Assembly (NCBI RefSeq): GCF_014638275.1
Contig: NZ_BMFJ01000004.1
Coordinates: 149,326-213,325 of the forward strand
Reading direction: 5' to 3'
From: Primorskyibacter flagellatus
GTDB lineage: Bacteria > Pseudomonadota > Alphaproteobacteria > Rhodobacterales > Rhodobacteraceae
Length of the DNA: 64,000 nt
Shown: positions 60,439 to 64,000 of the stretch, in pieces
Position numbering within the stretch: position 1 is the stretch's first letter
Layout of the letters: every line of letters begins with the position of its first letter
Position numbers and translations under genes: made by a program
The notes under the pieces: model-generated
What the model saw: only the letters and a program-made list of their open reading frames with translations
The model's database searches: none
Told to the model about the DNA's origin: nothing

Positions 60439-61662
60439 TCAGCGGACGACGGGCAGGTCCAGATCCAGCGCGCCGCAGTCGAGGAAGGCGCGCAGCTGCG
60501 GGTCGCGCGATTGCAGCGCCACGGTGGCGGTGCCCGGCGTGGTCAGTTCGCCGCGCTGGTTCTCGCCCCAGATCTCGATGTCGACGAGCGCGTGACCGTC
60601 CTTGATATACTTCTTCGCCACCTTGCCCTTGCACCAGGTGCTGTCGCCCATGGTGTTGAAGCGGCGCATCTCGGTCCGCACCCGCTTGAGAAAACCCGCA
60701 TCGCCCATCCAGTTGGTGACGAGCGAGGCCATCCACGACGACCTCTGCGGGCCGTAGTCGTAGACGCCGGGCACGCCGACCTCCTTGGCCGTGCTTTCGC
60801 GATGGTGGCCGATACCGGTGTATTCGATGCCGCCGCCCGCCTCGGGATTGCGGAAGAAGTGACCGGGGTGCTTCATCGCGGCCTGGAAGACGACGCCATG
60901 GGTATGGCCGCGCCCGGATCCGACGAGGAAGCCCATGGTGTCCATCAGCGACAGCGGGCCGCGCACGATGGTGTCGAGCGTTTCGCCCTCGGTCACGTCT
61001 TCCCAGTAGCGCACCTTGGAGCCACGGATCTTCGACGGTTCCTCCATGATGCAGGCGTCGAGCTGTTCGTATTCCTCGGGGCTGTAGTCGTAGGTCTTGA
61101 TGTCCTTGTACTTGCCCGCGTCCCGCGCCGCCTTGCGTTCGTGGCGGGTGCAGGTGCCAAGCGCCCGGGCGAGCATCTCTCCGCGCTGGTTGAAATACGT
61201 GGCTTCGACATATTGCAGGACGAGACGGCCGGAGAATTTGGATTCCTTCTCCTCGATCCCGATCACGCGCTCGATCGCGTTGACGCGGTCGCCGGGGCGG
61301 ATGTGGCGGAAGATCTCCCAGTCGTTGCCGGCGTAGAAGCCGTGGACGCCCGGCAGGCCCCATCTTGTCCGCCCGATCCAGCCAAGCGCCATCGGAAACA
61401 TCGGGTGGCCGAGCTGCGTGCCGAAGCGGGAAGCCGCGCCATACCCGGTATCGCGGTAAAGGGGGTTCAGGTCGCCGATGCCGTTGCACCAGTTGCGCAG
61501 CGTATCCGAGGTCGCGTCCTGGAGGTAGGGGCCCTCGGGACGAAGCTGCAGGCCGATCATGTCCTTCGCGGCGGCAATCGCCTCGTCCGTGATCTTTCCT
61601 TCGGCGGGCGCGCCACCCATGCCCTTGGCGTCGTCGTCCTTGATCTTCTCTGCGGTGCTCAC
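60439..61662 (-). CDS. MaoC-like acyl dehydratase, long form
   Basis: 407 residues: an N-terminal FAS1-like dehydratase/hot-dog domain (about 35-185; WCNGIGDLNPLYRD matches the hydratase-2 DxNPLY-type motif) and a C-terminal hot-dog half (about 210-400). A second hydratase in the operon suggests handling of two CoA intermediates or formation of a two-subunit enzyme. GTG start at 61662 with AGGAG nine bases upstream. First gene of the operon; two TAATGCATTA palindromes lie in its promoter region (61663-61856). Confidence 0.84.
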   Translation of the reverse strand: MSTAEKIKDDDAKGMGGAPAEGKITDEAIAAAKDMIGLQLRPEGPYLQDATSDTLRNWCNGIGDLNPLYRDTGYGAASRFGTQLGHPMFPMALGWIGRTRWGLPGVHGFYAGNDWEIFRHIRPGDRVNAIERVIGIEEKESKFSGRLVLQYVEATYFNQRGEMLARALGTCTRHERKAARDAGKYKDIKTYDYSPEEYEQLDACIMEEPSKIRGSKVRYWEDVTEGETLDTIVRGPLSLMDTMGFLVGSGRGHTHGVVFQAAMKHPGHFFRNPEAGGGIEYTGIGHHRESTAKEVGVPGVYDYGPQRSSWMASLVTNWMGDAGFLKRVRTEMRRFNTMGDSTWCKGKVAKKYIKDGHALVDIEIWGENQRGELTTPGTATVALQSRDPQLRAFLDCGALDLDLPVVR

Positions 61663-61721
61663 TGTCGGGGTCTCCTGTCGGTCTGATGTCTCGTGTCGTG
61701 GCGTCTGCCGTTGGATTTCAT

Positions 61722-61733
61722 ATAATGCATTAT
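61722..61733. promoter_or_regulatory. TAATGCATTA operator (perfect 12-bp palindrome)
   Basis: ATAATGCATTAT, 60 bases upstream of the dehydratase start. Probably bound by the GntR protein encoded at 62490-63137. Confidence 0.6.
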
Positions 61734-61832
61734 TCTGAGGCAGGTCAAGTCAGCGTGTTTTGTTGTTTTTCAGGTGTATGCTATCGTTCGATACAGTTAC
61801 GTGACGGGCTTCGAGGCGACCCTTTCCTGTTT

Positions 61833-61842
61833 TAATGCATTA
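61833..61842. promoter_or_regulatory. TAATGCATTA operator (perfect 10-bp palindrome)
   Basis: Exact TAATGCATTA, 14 bases past the hydrolase stop codon and about 110 bases upstream of the 61722 site; both lie in front of the dehydratase/CoA-transferase operon. Confidence 0.6.
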
Positions 61843-61856
61843 TTCCTGCGACTCGC

Positions 61857-62435
61857 TCAGAAACTGACCTCGGCCGCCGTGGTGACGGTGGCGTAGCGGC
61901 GCAGGCCCGACAGCGCGTGCTCATGCTCTTCGGCGGTCGCCCCGGCGCAGCAGTCTTCAAGCAGGATGCAGGTGTAGTCGCGGTCATGCCCTTCGCGCAC
62001 GGCGGCGGAAACGACCCCGTTGGTCGACACTCCCGAAAGCACCAGCCGCCGGATCCCCTGTGCGCGGAGCAGGGGCTCCAGCTTCGTGCCGTGGAACGGG
62101 CTGACGCGATGCTTGACGATATCCGGATCGCCGGGCTGCGGGGCAAAGGCGCCCAGCACCTCCGTGCCCCATTCACCCAGCTTGAACACGCCGTTGTCCC
62201 GCGCCTTGGAAAACACCGGGGACCCGGGCGGGCATTCGGCGTAATCCGGCGAGAAACCGACGCGCACGTAACCGACCATGACCCCGGCCGCCCGCGCCCG
62301 GGAAATGGCCAGAGCGGTGGCGTCATAGACTCCGCGTTCCTGCATGAGCGGAACATAGGTCTTCCCGCCCATGCCCTCGGGGTGAACGAGGTCGTTGAGC
62401 ATGTCCATGACAAGCAGGATCGTATCAGAGGCCAT
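61857..62435 (-). CDS. isochorismatase-like hydrolase without the catalytic cysteine
   Basis: 192 residues of the isochorismatase/cysteine hydrolase fold. Asp11 (VMDMLND) and Lys108 (DIVKHR) of the catalytic triad are present, but the Cys in the motif G-V-x-T-N-x-C-V reads GVSTNGVV (Val141). Amidohydrolases of this fold need that Cys; PhzD-type isochorismatases lack it and cleave an enol ether instead. So the enzyme is either PhzD-like in mechanism or not a hydrolase of amides. Fifty-four bases after gntR, same strand. Function unknown. Confidence 0.83.
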   Translation of the reverse strand: MASDTILLVMDMLNDLVHPEGMGGKTYVPLMQERGVYDATALAISRARAAGVMVGYVRVGFSPDYAECPPGSPVFSKARDNGVFKLGEWGTEVLGAFAPQPGDPDIVKHRVSPFHGTKLEPLLRAQGIRRLVLSGVSTNGVVSAAVREGHDRDYTCILLEDCCAGATAEEHEHALSGLRRYATVTTAAEVSF

Positions 62436-62489
62436 CGCGGTGTCCTTTCCGGTGCGGGGCAGGGGCCCGCGCCGGAGAGGGCGCGGGGA

Positions 62490-63137
62490 CTATTCTGTGT
62501 AGCTGGTCTTGAACTCGTCCCAGCCCGCGCGGATGTGCGTGCGCAGGGCCTGCAGGAAGGCGGCCTCGTCGCGGGAGATCAGCGCGCTCAGCATTTCCCG
62601 GTGTTCCTGGCTGGCGCGGTCGATCCGGTGATCCAGCTTGTTGATGAGATCGAAGGGAAAGCGCGCCCAGAGCGTGCGGACGAACCGCAGCGTCTGCGGC
62701 AGGTCGGCGGCCTGGTAGATGCGTTCGTGGAACCGGTAGTTGATCGACCGGACGGCATCGCGATCCCCGCGCGCTGCGGCGGCCTCGATCTGGTCCTGCA
62801 GGTCGCGCAGGCCGTCGATGTCGTTCTTCGTCAGACGGCTGACCGCCCGGAGCGCAAGCTTGCACTCCAGCGTCACGCGCAGATCTGTGATTTCCTCCGT
62901 CGCGTTGATGTCGAAGGGGGCCACCGTCGCGCCCCGGTGCGAGCTGCCGAGGATGAAGCCCTCGGCCTCCAGCAGCTTGATCGCCTCGCGGACCGGGGTG
63001 ATCGAGGTGCCGATCATCTCCGCGATCTGCGCCTGCTTCAGCTTGGAGCCACGCGGGAAATGCCCGGAGATGATGCCTTCGCGCAGAAAGTCCGCGACAT
63101 ATTCTTCCTTGGTCTGGTGCTTCACGACGCCGTCCAT
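62490..63137 (-). CDS. GntR family transcriptional regulator (FCD domain), second copy
   Basis: 215 residues: winged helix at about 10-75 (QAQIAEMIGTSITPVREAIKLLEAEG) and FCD domain with NYRFHERIYQ, EHREML and RTHI metal-type histidines. Different from the regulator at 17-18 kb. The nearby palindromes TAATGCATTA (61722, 61833) and a partial copy upstream of its own start (63179-63190) suggest that it controls the dehydratase/CoA-transferase operon and itself. Confidence 0.9.
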   Translation of the reverse strand: MDGVVKHQTKEEYVADFLREGIISGHFPRGSKLKQAQIAEMIGTSITPVREAIKLLEAEGFILGSSHRGATVAPFDINATEEITDLRVTLECKLALRAVSRLTKNDIDGLRDLQDQIEAAAARGDRDAVRSINYRFHERIYQAADLPQTLRFVRTLWARFPFDLINKLDHRIDRASQEHREMLSALISRDEAAFLQALRTHIRAGWDEFKTSYTE

Positions 63138-63178
63138 GTCTGGCCCCTTCCGCCCCGCAGCGGGGTGATCGGGGGTGC

Positions 63179-63190
63179 AAAATGCATCCC
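63179..63190. promoter_or_regulatory. partial TAATGCATTA-like site upstream of gntR
   Basis: AAAATGCATCCC, seven of ten positions, 42 bases upstream of the gntR ATG. Weak; possible autoregulatory site. Confidence 0.3.
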
Positions 63191-63191
63191 T

Positions 63192-63989
63192 TCATGACGC
63201 TTTCCCCGGCGGCTGGTCAAGTCGCAGGATACGCCCCTCATGTCCCGGCAGGCTCGGGTAGAGATCGAGCAGCCGCGGATCATGGGCCGGGAGGACATTG
63301 TCGTCGCCGTCGGCGAGGTCGCGGATCAGGTCGTGCGCGGCGAGCATGTCGGCGATGCTGAAGGCAATGGCGAAGGGGACGCCGCGTTCGTATTCCTCGT
63401 AATAGTGCAAAGCGTCGGAGGCGAGGACGACCCAGCCCCGTTTCGTGTGGATCCGCAGCACCTCCTGCCCCGCGCAGTGGCCGCCGGTCCAGTGGGCGGT
63501 GACGCCTTCGGCGACCTCATGGGTGCGGCCGTGCAGGTGCAGGCGGTCGTCGTGGAGAAGATGCACCAGCCGCGCGATCTCGTCCGGCCAGTAGGCGTGG
63601 CGGAAGGCGGGTTTCTCCATCCACGGGCCGGTGACATAGGCCATTTCCTCGGCCTGCATCAGGAAACGGGCGTTCGGCAGGGCGTCGAGATAGCCGAGGT
63701 GGTCGTAATGGGCGTGGGTCAGCACGACGGTTTCGACCTCAGCCGGGTCGATGCCGAGCGCGGCCCAGCCCTCCGGCGGGCTCATCACCTGGCGGTGGCC
63801 GTTTTTCCCGCCTTTCGCCGGGTCAAGCCCGGTGTCGACGACGATGATTTCCTCCCCCGATTTCAGCACCCAGCAAAAGAAGTCGAGCGTCAGGGGCGCG
63901 GTCGGGTCCCTGTCCGCGATGAAGTTCACACCCCGCGTGCGGGTGTCGTTCGTGGCATGGCGGATCGCGTAGATCTCCCAGGTCTTCAT
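63192..63989 (-). CDS. metallo-beta-lactamase-fold hydrolase, N-acyl homoserine lactonase family
   Basis: 265 residues. Di-zinc motif HAHYDH (His92, His94, Asp96, His97), a third His in TGGHCAGQ, the bridging Asp in LASDALHYYEE and a C-terminal AHDPRLLDLYP. This is the AhlD/AttM-like group that opens lactones. AGGAG precedes the ATG at 63989. In a catabolic cluster, opening of a pathway lactone is as likely as quorum quenching. Transcribed ahead of gntR on the same strand. Confidence 0.86.
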   Translation of the reverse strand: MKTWEIYAIRHATNDTRTRGVNFIADRDPTAPLTLDFFCWVLKSGEEIIVVDTGLDPAKGGKNGHRQVMSPPEGWAALGIDPAEVETVVLTHAHYDHLGYLDALPNARFLMQAEEMAYVTGPWMEKPAFRHAYWPDEIARLVHLLHDDRLHLHGRTHEVAEGVTAHWTGGHCAGQEVLRIHTKRGWVVLASDALHYYEEYERGVPFAIAFSIADMLAAHDLIRDLADGDDNVLPAHDPRLLDLYPSLPGHEGRILRLDQPPGKAS

Positions 63990-64000
63990 GGCGGCTCCTC

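Noticed and set aside
63192..63989. Interpretation of the lactonase as proof of quorum quenching
   Set aside because: The HxHxDH lactonase family also opens catabolic lactones, and no luxI/luxR-type gene is present in the window.

Overview
The window is GC-rich, densely packed alphaproteobacterial DNA. It carries a complete repABC replication and partition locus (36507-40155, genes on the minus strand) and almost nothing except catabolic enzymes, solute transporters and their regulators. Together with the RepC start, the Dpp-like and TTT transporter content and the absence of housekeeping genes, this points to a large plasmid or chromid of a Rhodobacteraceae (Roseobacter-group) bacterium. The lineage is inferred from gene style and was not checked by search. 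I see no rRNA, tRNA, CRISPR array, insertion sequence or prophage.

Left part (1-28.7 kb): a polyamine-type ABC importer (1-3168, minus, first gene cut by the window edge) faces a plus-strand set made of a dimethylformamidase-large-subunit-like protein, an OtnK-type kinase and an OtnC-type aldolase/decarboxylase, followed by a convergent SDR. Next come a penicillin-acylase-like Ntn hydrolase with a Dpp-type peptide/opine ABC importer and an amidase (8.1-17.3 kb, plus). A GntR regulator with a class III aminotransferase, an SMP-30 lactonase and a second Dpp-type importer follow on the minus strand (17.3-25.9 kb). A split transketolase pair and a TetR regulator (26.1-28.7 kb, plus) end this part. 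Every promoter region of this part except the possible start of the TetR gene carries one or more copies of a palindrome close to TGATATATCA, so it looks like one regulon, probably controlled by the local GntR protein. The enzymes fit uptake of an amide- or amine-bearing polyol acid or lactone, its de-acylation and transamination, lactone opening, oxidation, and entry into central metabolism through OtnK/OtnC. This route is inferred.

Middle (28.7-40.8 kb): a second, paralogous class III aminotransferase and a third Dpp-type importer, whose operon has an AroE-like dehydrogenase built in. It has its own promoter with GTTAGT/ACTAAC inverted repeats near the tetR gene. Then comes the replicon core: a parS-like 16-bp palindrome directly after repC, a candidate antisense RNA and attenuator between repB and repC, a pair of DnaA boxes upstream of repA, and a divergent parDE toxin-antitoxin pair.

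Right part (40.8-64 kb): CoA chemistry. A CaiB/BaiF CoA-transferase, type B carboxylesterase, SDR and AMP-forming CoA ligase are divergent from a LysR gene. An alpha/beta hydrolase sits with a fourth Dpp-type importer, which has a permease-ATPase fusion. This is divergent from a tripartite tricarboxylate transporter (TctBAC); a LysR-type box (TGATA-N9-TATSA) occurs both at the lysR start and in this divergent promoter. Then follow a MaoC-like dehydratase, two CaiB/BaiF CoA-transferases with unusual catalytic positions and a second dehydratase, probably controlled by a second GntR protein through TAATGCATTA palindromes. A cysteine-less isochorismatase-fold hydrolase and a metallo-beta-lactamase-fold lactonase end the window.
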